A stretch of 36,184 nucleotides of DNA from Fretibacterium sp. (GTDB taxonomy: Bacteria > Synergistota > Synergistia > Synergistales > Aminobacteriaceae). Within the stretch, counting starts at the first letter, position 1. Every line of letters begins with the position of its first letter. The position numbers were made by a program, and so were the translations under genes. Shown in pieces: positions 13,703 to 20,279 of the stretch. The notes beneath the pieces are model-generated. The model saw only the letters and a program-made list of their open reading frames with translations, searched no databases and had not been told where the DNA came from. The DNA lies in the NCBI GenBank assembly GCA_012520235.1, contig JAAYOR010000006.1:1-36184 (forward strand), in the 5' to 3' direction.

Positions 13703-14479
13703 ATGAACGATGTCATCCATGATGCCGGCTATGAGGTCGGTGAAAATGAAAAACGCGACGCTCAATACTCTGAGAAGCGGGCAGGGCACGGTGGCAAGAT
13801 CGTACTGCTCCTGATCCTGATTGCGGCGGTCGGTGGTTATTTTGTCTGGCCTTCCTATCGGAACGTGCTGGACTCCATCTTTTCAGCCTTTGCTACGGGC
13901 GACTTTGCGGTGGTTCGCAGCTTCGTTGAGCGCTACGGACGGATGGCTGCAGTGGTCTCCTTCTTCCTGATGATCTTCCAGTCTGTCATGGCGCCTCTGC
14001 CAGCCTTTCTGATCACCTTTGCCAACGCCAGCCTCTTTGGCTGGTGGCGCGGCGCTATTCTGTCGTGGACAAGTGCCATGGCCGGCGCTGCCGTGTGCTT
14101 TGCCATCGCCCGCATCCTCGGGCGCGACGTGGTTGAGAAGCTCGCCAGCGGGGCCGCCTTGCGGAGCATTGATGCTTTTTTTGAAAGGCATGGGGGCCAG
14201 AGCATCCTCATCGCCCGTCTTCTGCCGTTCATCTCCTTTGATGTGGTCAGCTACGCTGCCGGGCTCACCTCCATGAAGTTCTGGCCCTTCTTCGTTGCGA
14301 CGGGCCTTGGGCAGCTTCCGGCCACGGTCATCTACTCCTACGTCGGAGGAATGCTGACGGGCGGCGCGCGGCTCTTTGTCACAGCGCTCCTGATCCTCTT
14401 CGCCCTCTCGGTGCTGGTCGTCCTGATGAGGGAGATTTATACCGAACGCAAGAAACGCTCTGCCGGAGGCGCCTCTTGA
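13703..14479 (+). CDS. TVP38/TMEM64 (DedA-like, SNARE-associated) membrane protein 1
   Basis: A 258-aa membrane protein of the VTT-domain family. A charged N-terminal tail (1-28) leads to a first membrane helix (about 31-50). The conserved core follows: a proline-rich FQSVMAPLPAFLITFANASLFGWWRGAILSW segment, a G-R-D segment, and ARLLPFISFDVVSYAAGL with the G-L-T-S-M-x-F-W-P-F signature. These proteins are thought to act in lipid scrambling or small-solute/metalloid handling; exact substrates are unknown. ATG 13703 follows GGGAGG by seven bases; an upstream in-frame TTG at 13583 lacks a ribosome site. It is the first gene of a five-gene operon and overlaps the second by four bases. Confidence 0.88.
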   Translation: MNDVIHDAGYEVGENEKRDAQYSEKRAGHGGKIVLLLILIAAVGGYFVWPSYRNVLDSIFSAFATGDFAVVRSFVERYGRMAAVVSFFLMIFQSVMAPLPAFLITFANASLFGWWRGAILSWTSAMAGAAVCFAIARILGRDVVEKLASGAALRSIDAFFERHGGQSILIARLLPFISFDVVSYAAGLTSMKFWPFFVATGLGQLPATVIYSYVGGMLTGGARLFVTALLILFALSVLVVLMREIYTERKKRSAGGAS

Positions 14480-15153
14480 GACGATACGCCAAGGCCCTGG
14501 GGCTGATTGCGGTCCTGACCGCAAGCTTCTTTTTGGACCGCTATTTTGGCTGGTCCAGGACCCTCTTCTCTACTGAGACCCTGGAGGGGCTGCGAGGCAT
14601 GGTGCAAAGCGACCCCTCCAGGGCCGCGCAGGTCTACGTCCTCGTCACATCGATAACCTGTGTCCTTCTGGCTCTTCCGGGCGTCGTCTTTGCTGTCGCT
14701 GCCGGGGTCCTCTTTGGGCCCTTCCTCGGGTCTCTCTTGTGCCTCATAGCCACGACGATTGGAGCGGCTATGGCCTTTCTGGCCGGACGGTATTTTATGC
14801 AGGATGCCGTCAGGCCATGGGTGGAGGGCAATCGGCATCTGAAGCGTTTTCTCTTTGAGGACATCGACAGAAGCGGCTTTGTGCTCCTGATGGTTACCCG
14901 CCTGATCCCTCTGTTTCCCTACAACCTTCAGAACTTCGCTTACGGCCTCACTGACATCAAGCTGCTCCCCTACACGTTCTACACCTTCATCTTCATGGCT
15001 CCGGGCGTCACCTTCTTCACCTTCGGGGCGGCAGGGTTGGGGGACCCGGCAAACCGACGCCACTATCTGGCCTTCGCCGGCCTTCTGGCCTTGGGTGTTG
15101 TGGGGGTTGGGCTCTGGCTTTACAGACGTTTCGTCAAGGAGGTTGAGGAATGA
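14476..15153 (+). CDS. TVP38/TMEM64 (DedA-like) membrane protein 2
   Basis: A 225-aa second VTT-domain protein, clearly diverged from its neighbour. Hydrophobic segments lie near residues 5-20, 52-75, 78-98, about 134-145, 167-187 and 197-216. The core motif is VTRLIPLFPYNLQNFAYGLTDI (about residues 139-160), followed by PYTFYTFIFMAPGVTFFTFGAAG. It starts with TTG at 14476, overlapping the previous stop (TTGA), so translation is coupled. Two different TVP38 proteins beside Fe-S and selenodomain-associated transferase genes is a recurring bacterial arrangement, described around arsenosugar/selenium-linked clusters. It suggests a shared lipid or metalloid pathway (inference). Confidence 0.87.
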   Translation: MRRYAKALGLIAVLTASFFLDRYFGWSRTLFSTETLEGLRGMVQSDPSRAAQVYVLVTSITCVLLALPGVVFAVAAGVLFGPFLGSLLCLIATTIGAAMAFLAGRYFMQDAVRPWVEGNRHLKRFLFEDIDRSGFVLLMVTRLIPLFPYNLQNFAYGLTDIKLLPYTFYTFIFMAPGVTFFTFGAAGLGDPANRRHYLAFAGLLALGVVGVGLWLYRRFVKEVEE

Positions 15154-15995
15154 GCGCTTCCAAAAAGACTTTTCGCCATCGCCGCTGGGGCCTGCGGCTG
15201 CATCAGAGCTTGGTCTTCTCCCCCCTCTTTTGCCGGGCGGTCGGGGCCGGGGGCACGGGTCGTGCTCAAAGGGTCTTTTTCCCGGGCTGCAGTCTGGCGG
15301 CCTACGCGCCGCATCATGTCCTGGCGGTGAGCGATTATCTTCGCGAGCGTCTGGAAGGGGTCGGAGTCCTTCTCAAGTGCTGTGGCAAACCCCTCAGGCT
15401 GGCGTCCCTGAAAGAGAGCTTTCAGGCCCGTTTTGACTCGCTCAGGTCCGAGCTCGACAGGATGGGAGCTGAGGAGGTCATTGTCGCCTGTCAAAACTGC
15501 TACGTCCTTTTCAACCAGCTGGACGAGAGGCGCCGGGTGCGTTCGCTCTGGACGCTTTTTGAAGAGCAGGGGCTCCCGGAGGGGCTCTGCGGGAGCGCCG
15601 AAGGGCTGGAGGCCTCGATTCAGGACTCCTGCACCACCCGAGGCATTGCCGAGATAACCGGGAGCGTCCGGTCCCTGCTGGACGAACTGGGCGTCACGGT
15701 GCATGAGATGGAGTTCTCCCGGGAGCGTGCCCGATGCTGCGGCTACGGCCCCCAAATCGTCTCAGGTGATGCGAAGCGGGGAAGGCAAGCCATGCTGAAG
15801 CGAGCAGCGGAGTCGCCCTGCGAGACGATCGTCTCCTACTGTGCCTCATGCCGGTCGGCCATGGGCTTGGATGGAAGGAAGAGCCTGCACCTTCTGGATC
15901 TGATCTTCGGCGCTCCTCCGCCCTCCTCCGGAGGGCCGATGAGGGACTGGCTCAACCGCTGGAGGGCCCGACAGCTTCTGGGGCGCTCCGCGTGA
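15150..15995 (+). CDS. CCG-domain (heterodisulfide reductase B-like) Fe-S protein
   Basis: A 281-aa protein with two cysteine-rich CCG domains (PF02754 type) that can bind a non-cubane or 4Fe-4S cluster. Domain 1 is FFPGCSLAAY (about residues 46-55), KCCGKPL (about 76-82) and VACQNCY (about 113-119). Domain 2 is DSCTTR (about 160-165), RCCGYGPQ (about 194-201) and SYCASCRSAM (about 230-239). Such domains appear in HdrB, GlpC and glycolate/lactate oxidase subunits, handling thiol-disulfide or quinone-linked electron transfer. No partner dehydrogenase is adjacent; here it probably supplies redox chemistry to the TVP38/transferase pathway. The ATGA overlap with the upstream gene indicates coupling. 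The N-terminal 30 residues are basic and unlike the family core. Confidence 0.87.
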   Translation: MSASKKTFRHRRWGLRLHQSLVFSPLFCRAVGAGGTGRAQRVFFPGCSLAAYAPHHVLAVSDYLRERLEGVGVLLKCCGKPLRLASLKESFQARFDSLRSELDRMGAEEVIVACQNCYVLFNQLDERRRVRSLWTLFEEQGLPEGLCGSAEGLEASIQDSCTTRGIAEITGSVRSLLDELGVTVHEMEFSRERARCCGYGPQIVSGDAKRGRQAMLKRAAESPCETIVSYCASCRSAMGLDGRKSLHLLDLIFGAPPPSSGGPMRDWLNRWRARQLLGRSA

Positions 15996-16011
15996 ATCGG
16001 GTTCGAGTCCT

Positions 16012-16716
16012 GTGATCTCAATCGTCATCCCGACCCTGAACGAGAGCGTTCGCATTGTCCCGTTGCTGAAATCCCTGTCCGAGCTTCCTGGCGATAAGGA
16101 GCTCCTCGTTGCCGACGGGGGCAGCACGGACGGCACGCCCGCGCTGGCCGGGGAGTGGGCGTGCGTCATCCGGTGCGGGCGGGGCCGCGCGCTTCAGATG
16201 AACTCAGGAGCTGCGGCGGCTCGGGGCCATGCTCTCTGGTTTGTGCACGGGGACTCCCAAGTTGCGCCGACGAGCCTTTCTGACATCGACGCAGCCCTCT
16301 CGGAGGGCTGCGTCGGAGGTTTTTTCCGTCTTCATTTTTATGACGCGAACGACCGGTTCATGCGTTTTATGGAGTACACCTCGCACCTGCGGGCCCGAAA
16401 ATACGGCCTGATCTTCGGGGACCAGGGGCTGTTCCTGAGTCGGGAGCTCTTTGAATCCCTGGGCGGCTTTGCCCCTCTGGCCCTGATGGAGGACTGGGAG
16501 CTGGCTCGGCGGTTACGACCCTTGCACCGCAGGGGGCTCATCCGCGCTCTCGAAACTCCTATCGGGACATCGGCCCGACGCTTTATCCAAAACGGGCGGA
16601 TGAGAACGCTCCTGAAGAACCACCTGGTCAAGACGCTCTACATCCTGGGGGTCCCGACCGAAACTCTCTGCCGCCTCTATGAGGGGCACCGCAAGGAGAA
16701 AGGGGCCGGACGATGA
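16012..16716 (+). CDS. Glycosyltransferase family 2, rSAM/selenodomain-associated transferase 2
   Basis: A 234-aa GT-A enzyme of the TIGR04283 type. It begins at GTG 16012 with ISIVIPTLNE and has VADGGSTDGT (about 34-43), WFVHGDS (about 76-82, the metal-binding acidic motif) and FGDQGLF plus MEDWELARRLR near 134-170, which fit the acceptor side of the fold. The family name comes from frequent co-location with a selenocysteine-containing radical SAM protein; that protein is not in this window. Sugar donor and acceptor are unknown. The start is 16 bases after the previous stop with only a weak ribosome site. The DNA just before it resembles a tRNA T-arm by chance. Confidence 0.88.
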   Translation: MISIVIPTLNESVRIVPLLKSLSELPGDKELLVADGGSTDGTPALAGEWACVIRCGRGRALQMNSGAAAARGHALWFVHGDSQVAPTSLSDIDAALSEGCVGGFFRLHFYDANDRFMRFMEYTSHLRARKYGLIFGDQGLFLSRELFESLGGFAPLALMEDWELARRLRPLHRRGLIRALETPIGTSARRFIQNGRMRTLLKNHLVKTLYILGVPTETLCRLYEGHRKEKGAGR

Positions 16717-17447
16717 AAGTCGCGGCGAAAAAGACTGAGATGAAAAAGGCTAAAGAAAGGGGCGAGGTAAAAAAAGCTGAGGTAAAAAGGGCCGAGGCCC
16801 TGCTCATCTTCTCCCGGCTGCCCGTCGGGGTGGAGACCAAGACCCGTCTGGCGCCCCTCTTGGACGAAAGCTGCCGGGAGCAGCTGCACCGATGCTTTTG
16901 GGCCGACATCTTCGCGTCTCTCCTGGAGCTTCGGGACCGAATGGACCTCTTCCTCTGCTGGACAGGGAGTGGCGCCCCTGAGACGTACTCCCACCTGATC
17001 CCAGCTGAATTCCAGCTCCGCGAGCAGCGGGGCGCCAGCTTAGGGGACAGGATGTTTAGGGCGGCGCAGGACGCCTTCGAGTCAGGCTACGAACGGGTGG
17101 CGATCGTTGGCTCGGACATCCCTCAGCTTCGGCCCGAGAGCGTCCGCAGAGGCTTTGACGCGCTCTTGCGGGCGGACGTTGTCCTGGGGCCGGCTTATGA
17201 CGGAGGCTATTGGTTCATCGGGATGAAAAAAGCGCATCCTGAGCTCTTTGACCTCTCCGTCCCCTGGGGCGGCAGCGAGGTCCGGCTGGGCACCCTGGCT
17301 CGGATGGAGCGCTTGGGCTGCCTTTATGCGGAGACCGACGCCTATCGGGACATCGACACCCCGGACGATCTACGAGCATTTCTGGCCGAGGGGCACGAAC
17401 GCGGGACTGCGACCCGAGCCTTTCTGGAGACGCTGTTTCATCCATAA
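16713..17447 (+). CDS. DUF2064 nucleotidyl/glycosyltransferase, rSAM/selenodomain-associated transferase 1
   Basis: A 244-aa protein of the TIGR04282 type (DUF2064, CobY/MobA-like nucleotidyltransferase fold). The core starts ALLIFSRLPVGVETKTRLAP (29-48), has RGASLGDRMFRA, then IVGSDIPQL (acidic metal site) and GPAYDGGYWFIG, all family hallmarks. It pairs with transferase 2 in many genomes. ATG 16713 overlaps the previous stop (ATGA). Oddly, about 28 residues of Lys/Glu-rich, imperfectly repeated sequence precede the core, which in most relatives begins within a few residues of the start. An internal ATG at 16740 would trim but not remove this tail. It is the last gene of the operon; a hairpin at 17461-17495 follows. 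Confidence 0.9.
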   Translation: MKVAAKKTEMKKAKERGEVKKAEVKRAEALLIFSRLPVGVETKTRLAPLLDESCREQLHRCFWADIFASLLELRDRMDLFLCWTGSGAPETYSHLIPAEFQLREQRGASLGDRMFRAAQDAFESGYERVAIVGSDIPQLRPESVRRGFDALLRADVVLGPAYDGGYWFIGMKKAHPELFDLSVPWGGSEVRLGTLARMERLGCLYAETDAYRDIDTPDDLRAFLAEGHERGTATRAFLETLFHP

Positions 17448-17644
17448 AAGTCACTGATAGCAGGAAGCTCCGAGGACAGCTGAAGCGCCTTCCTGGCTGC
17501 TACGACCACCCCCAGAATGGTATAGGATGGAAAAACGCTAAAGGACGCCTCCTTCGCCAAAAATACAACAAACCACGGACTGTCCGAGGGTGCGTTGAAA
17601 AAATGGGAAGAGTCCTGTGAAGAGACCGTTCCCAGTTTCTATCG
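17438..17644 (-). pseudogene. Unidentified degraded coding remnant
   Basis: On the minus strand an open stretch ends at a TGA (complement of 17438-17440) and reads from about 17630 down. It contains SPWFVVFLAKEASFSVF and VVVAARKALQLSSELP, a composition like real protein with no start codon or ribosome site. In-frame stops separate it from the DUF6305-like piece immediately upstream on the same strand. It overlaps the last codons of the transferase gene. I cannot name the family. It also contains the hairpin CAGGAAG (17461-17467)/CTTCCTG (17489-17495), which may serve the plus-strand operon. Confidence 0.3.
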
Positions 17645-17888
17645 CTATTGAAGTTTCGCGACTTTGGCGCCGATGGTAAGCGCGTCCTTGATGACGATGA
17701 GCTCCTTGGCCAGTTTTTTGGCGTAGTCTGTGAAGAAGCCGTCACTGTTGCTGTCCTCAATGAGCAGAATGATGTCGACCAGAGGCATCATGACCTTGAT
17801 GGAGGCCTCGTCCGACGCGTCAGTGCGCCGGGCCATGCCCTCCACCGACTACGAGGATGCCCTTGTCCTTAGCCGCCTTGCCCCGCGC
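17645..17888 (-). pseudogene. DUF6305-like C-terminal fragment, frameshifted
   Basis: The minus strand reads GKAAKDKGILVVGG in one frame, then shifts to GMARRTDASDEASIKVMMP, on to DIILLIEDSNSDGFFTDYAKKLA, and ends at TAG (complement of 17645-17647). The pattern 'internal helix, short strand, ARR(T/G)..SD, strand, E(D/G)(S/N)(N)SDG(F/L)FT' resembles the C-terminal half of DUF6305 proteins as I remember them. That match is from memory and should be tested. The N-terminal half is missing and a frameshift near 17835 breaks the rest, so it cannot be functional. Confidence 0.35.
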
Positions 17889-18215
17889 CTAACGGTTGTT
17901 GGTATACTTCGCGATGCTGGTGAAATTTAGGTCCCAGAAAGCCTTCTCAGCCTTGTCCATGCACTCAATGGTGTAGTTCGTCAGGAACTCCGTGGCCTTG
18001 TCCGGGGATTCCTTGAAAAGCTCCACGGCCTTCTTCTCCACCTCAGCCTGATTCTTGAAGAACTCGTCCTCAATGGGGTTGCGAACTGCCTCAAGGTCCT
18101 TGATAGCCTCCTGATAGCGCCAGTTCACCACGTCGTCCTGAAGCATGAAGGCCCACTGGGCGCAATCGAGGCTCAACTTGTTGCGGTCGAAGTGAGCCTT
18201 CCAGAATCCAAGAGA
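17889..18215 (-). pseudogene. C69-family dipeptidase, C-terminal remnant
   Basis: The minus strand encodes FWKAHFDRNKLSLDCAQWAF, then DDVVNWRYQEAIKDLEAVRNPIEDEFF, AEVEKKAVELF, DKATEFLTNYTIECMDKAE and a stop at 17889-17891. This is the typical last ~110 residues of C69 (U34) dipeptidases: the family's AA-RWAF, NLRYQ, VR-P-E, Q-VE..A and FLT-YT signatures. The catalytic N-terminal part with its nucleophile Cys is absent, and a terminator hairpin lies directly upstream. There is no start with a ribosome site. It is a remnant of a dipeptidase gene of a type common in Synergistota. Confidence 0.65.
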
Positions 18216-18221
18216 ATAAAA

Positions 18222-18259
18222 ATTTAAAAACCGGGGGTCGCGCAGAAAGCGCGACCCCC
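18222..18259 (-). terminator. Intrinsic terminator (minus strand) after the secreted protein gene
   Basis: A perfect 11-bp stem, GGGGGTCGCGC (18233-18243) and GCGCGACCCCC (18249-18259), with a five-base loop. Read on the minus strand it is followed by GG and a T run (complement of 18226-18230). It should end the transcript of the exported protein gene at 18422-18925, about 165 bases after its stop codon. Nothing else was found between 18260 and 18421. Confidence 0.9.
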
Positions 18260-18421
18260 TCGCGATTCAAAACAAAAGCAACGTCTTAATTCGAGCTGCT
18301 GAAGTTCCGTGACGGACAGCTGACCCTCTCCCCTGTAGCGGCGGGGACAGTCGGTAGATTTTTTGCTTTCGAGTGAAGCCAAAGAACGCGCTTCTTGGGG
18401 GAGTGCCAAGCTCCTTGTTTC

Positions 18422-18925
18422 TTAATCCAGGAACAACAGCGCCTGGATCATTTCGATGGTTCCGCTTTTATCCACCGTAAACGTCAGGGAGGAGTAGTCG
18501 GTCTCGTAAGAGACCGTCGTTTCGGTCTTTTCGTTGGGGTCGCCCAGTTCCTTGACCACGTCGTTGACGTTTGCTCCGACCTGGACTTTTGCCAGAGCGT
18601 ACTGCTTTGAGGAGCATTCAAGCGCCACGACGAAGGATTTATGCGGGGTCGCGATGGTGGAGAGCGTCATATCCTCATAAACCAAGGTGTCGATGGTGTT
18701 CTGGAAATCTGGTTCGTGGATATTCGCCTCTTTCGTCGTCTCCATGGACGAGGGTTCCCCCAAGGTCTTGATGATGGTTTGAGTGTCCTCTCCGAAGGAA
18801 TTCAGAACATACGCGGTGAAGTTCGAAATTTTCTCCAACCGCTCTTCTTCGGTCAGGGCTAAGGCCGGAAGGGACAGGAGAACCGCGAAGAGAAAAGCCA
18901 AACAAAAAAGAGCCCAACGTTTCAT
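18422..18925 (-). CDS. Small exported protein of unknown function, SmpA/BamE-like repeats
   Basis: A 167-aa protein with signal peptide (1-23, ALA-LTEEE). The mature part has two similar stretches: DTQTIIKTLGEPSSMET (about 47-63) and NVNDVVKELGDPNEKTE (about 118-134). Each is a helix followed by LG-(E/D)-P, then beta strands. This 'helix-LGxP-strand' unit is the core of BamE/SmpA-like and related periplasmic folds, so a small envelope-binding protein is possible, but no family can be named with confidence. AAAGGAGAGG precedes ATG (complement of 18923-18925) by about eight bases. It is a single gene with its own terminator. Confidence 0.7.
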   Translation of the reverse strand: MKRWALFCLAFLFAVLLSLPALALTEEERLEKISNFTAYVLNSFGEDTQTIIKTLGEPSSMETTKEANIHEPDFQNTIDTLVYEDMTLSTIATPHKSFVVALECSSKQYALAKVQVGANVNDVVKELGDPNEKTETTVSYETDYSSLTFTVDKSGTIEMIQALLFLD

Positions 18926-18953
18926 CTTTTACCTCTCCTTTGGATTTTGAATG

Positions 18954-19202
18954 TTAAAAGTGCCACTGAAAAGCCTTTGTAAGTATTTTATCCTTTTTTC
19001 TGCAAAACGCCATAGACCCTGCTTGGCGATTTCGCCTGACTCTAACAAGGGTTGCCTTCCTCTCGTCATCCACCAAACCTTTAAGGTGGCTCCGGCTCAA
19101 GCGATGGTCCGACTTCAGATGGTCAATAATTCGGTTCAACCGCATTGCGACCGCTCGTTTGCTATTTCCTGCTATTGCATGGTCAGAGCATTGAGCTTGC
19201 AA
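18954..19202 (-). pseudogene. IS5-type transposase C-terminal remnant
   Basis: The minus strand reads AMRLNRIIDHLKSDHRLSR-HLKG, followed by a degraded tail ending KKDKILTKAFQWHF. 'R..I(E)..I.HLKSDHR(L/M)(S/G)R..LKG' is the well-known C-terminal signature of IS5-family transposases, including the catalytic-domain end. The usual E-P of the E-P-x-I-G-H motif and the block after LKG are altered, and no upstream transposase sequence or terminal repeats were found. A non-functional insertion-sequence scar. Confidence 0.65.
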
Positions 19203-19456
19203 AAAACATTCAGAACAATATTTTATGCTTTATGTAAAGTACAAGGATATACACAAGACGTGCATGATGACTGCAGTTATATGAAGAAAGGAATCTGTTT
19301 TCTATATCACAAACTATAAAGCATGAATATTCACTCTAGGAAAATTATTATGAGGTAACCTTTTTTCCACAATATATATATAGGGGGGTAGGCATCAGAG
19401 AGAAACGCACGAGTAATTTTTCATATCAGAATATATCAGAAAAGGGGTTGAACTTT
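19203..19456. other. AT-rich intergenic stretch
   Basis: No gene. The base composition falls well below the rest of the window, with a TATATATATA tract near 19370-19381. It shares short similar pieces with DNA at 19732-19766 (a TGCAGTT..ATGAAGAAA motif and an AAAAACATTCAGA motif at 19203 and 19754), hinting at a local duplication. The AT-rich block may contain the promoter for the next ORF, but no box pair stands out. Confidence 0.45.
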
Positions 19457-19669
19457 ATGAAGCGCAGGTCATTTCGTTCGCTTTGCATGTCAGCAATTGA
19501 GGAGCTTTCAATGTTGTCGCCCAGAAGCCTTGCGAAAGAGGCCTACATTGAGGAGGCGTGTGTCATTGACAGCACGCCGGTCTGGGAGAGTCATGAGGCG
19601 TATTACAGGGATTTGCTGAGAAGGGTGGAAAGCACAATCTGGCAAGTTAAGCATGCGAGAGTTTCATAG
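19457..19669 (+). CDS. Hypothetical 70-aa protein
   Basis: ATG 19457 stands nine bases after AAAAGGGG. The product is 70 residues with a basic start (MKRRSFRSLCMSAIEELS) and a mixed helical rest, including SHEAYYRDLLRRVESTIWQVKHA. No signal peptide, membrane helix or known motif is seen. Its last codons contain one copy of a 21-base direct repeat also found at 19694-19714, which suggests the 3' end was created by duplication or recombination. It lies between an IS5 scar and another orphan ORF; function unknown. Confidence 0.45.
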   Translation: MKRRSFRSLCMSAIEELSMLSPRSLAKEAYIEEACVIDSTPVWESHEAYYRDLLRRVESTIWQVKHARVS

Positions 19670-19714
19670 ATGAGTCTGTGAAATTGATGGGCGGCACAAT
19701 TCGGCAAGTTAAGC
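19632..19714 (+). repeat. 21-base direct repeat pair
   Basis: GCACAATCTGGCAAGTTAAG(C) at 19632-19652 recurs at 19694-19714 with two adjacent changes (CT to TC). The copies are 62 bases apart. The first lies in the end of the 70-aa ORF, the second between it and the next gene. Confidence 0.8.
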
Positions 19715-19777
19715 CTTGGCAGGCCAGACGCAGTGATTGCAGTTGCATGAAGAAAAACATTCAGAGGAGGGGTATTC

Positions 19778-20248
19778 ATGGATAATATCTACAACAAGTT
19801 GCCGGGGGCTGTTTTGGACGTGCTGATTGATGAGGCGCATCGCCGGGCAGAGTTGACGTTATCGTCGATGCTGGAGAGAGCTGCTGAGGGGGATGAGGAT
19901 TCCGAGCTGCTGCCATACGCCGAGCTCAGGAAGATGTCGCCGAAAGCCTTCAAGGCGGTCTATATCTTGGGCTTCATGGATGGTTTTGCGCATCAGTTTC
20001 GTCAGCAGCAGCTTGTTCTTGCCATGGCTCGGGCCTTGTTGGGGGAGGAGGAGGCATCGCCGGCTGAGGAAGAAGACCTTGATGAATTTGAAGATCTGGA
20101 GAGCCTCTGTGACCTCGACCTCGCCGATCTGGATGATGAGGACGAGGAACTGGATGCTGATCCTGCAGCGCCTGTTGAGCTTAGCGATTTGTCCGATGCC
20201 GAGATTCGGCGTCTATTGAACGGCACAGAGGATTTGCCCTTGGAGTAG
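19778..20248 (+). CDS. Hypothetical acidic protein
   Basis: A 156-aa cytoplasmic-type protein. ATG 19778 follows GAGGAGGGG. Residues 1-85 are mostly helical (LPGAVLDVLIDEAHRRAELTLSSMLER, KAFKAVYILGFMDGFAHQFRQQQLVLAMARALL). Residues about 88-135 are an extreme acidic stretch dominated by Glu and Asp, ending with a short helix (ELSDLSDAEIRRLLNG). The acidic tail resembles those of binding or nucleic-acid-mimic proteins, but no family is recognised. It sits immediately before an ISL3-type element in a recombination-prone patch. The codon use and strong ribosome site argue that it is a real gene. Confidence 0.65.
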   Translation: MDNIYNKLPGAVLDVLIDEAHRRAELTLSSMLERAAEGDEDSELLPYAELRKMSPKAFKAVYILGFMDGFAHQFRQQQLVLAMARALLGEEEASPAEEEDLDEFEDLESLCDLDLADLDDEDEELDADPAAPVELSDLSDAEIRRLLNGTEDLPLE

Positions 20249-20279
20249 AGCGCCGCTGTGAAAAAAGCATTGATAAAAG

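Noticed and set aside
13421-14479. Read-through fusion of the mini-ORF with the TVP38 gene, since both lie in the same frame
   Set aside because: A second UGA at 13505 would also have to be decoded, and the TVP38 gene has its own strong ribosome site at 13690-13695. The shared frame has a one-in-three chance of being coincidence.
15997-16020. A tRNA T-arm-like sequence (GGGTTCGAGTCCTG), reminiscent of tRNA-Sec
   Set aside because: The stem is weak, no acceptor, D or anticodon arms surround it, and it runs into the start of the transferase 2 gene.
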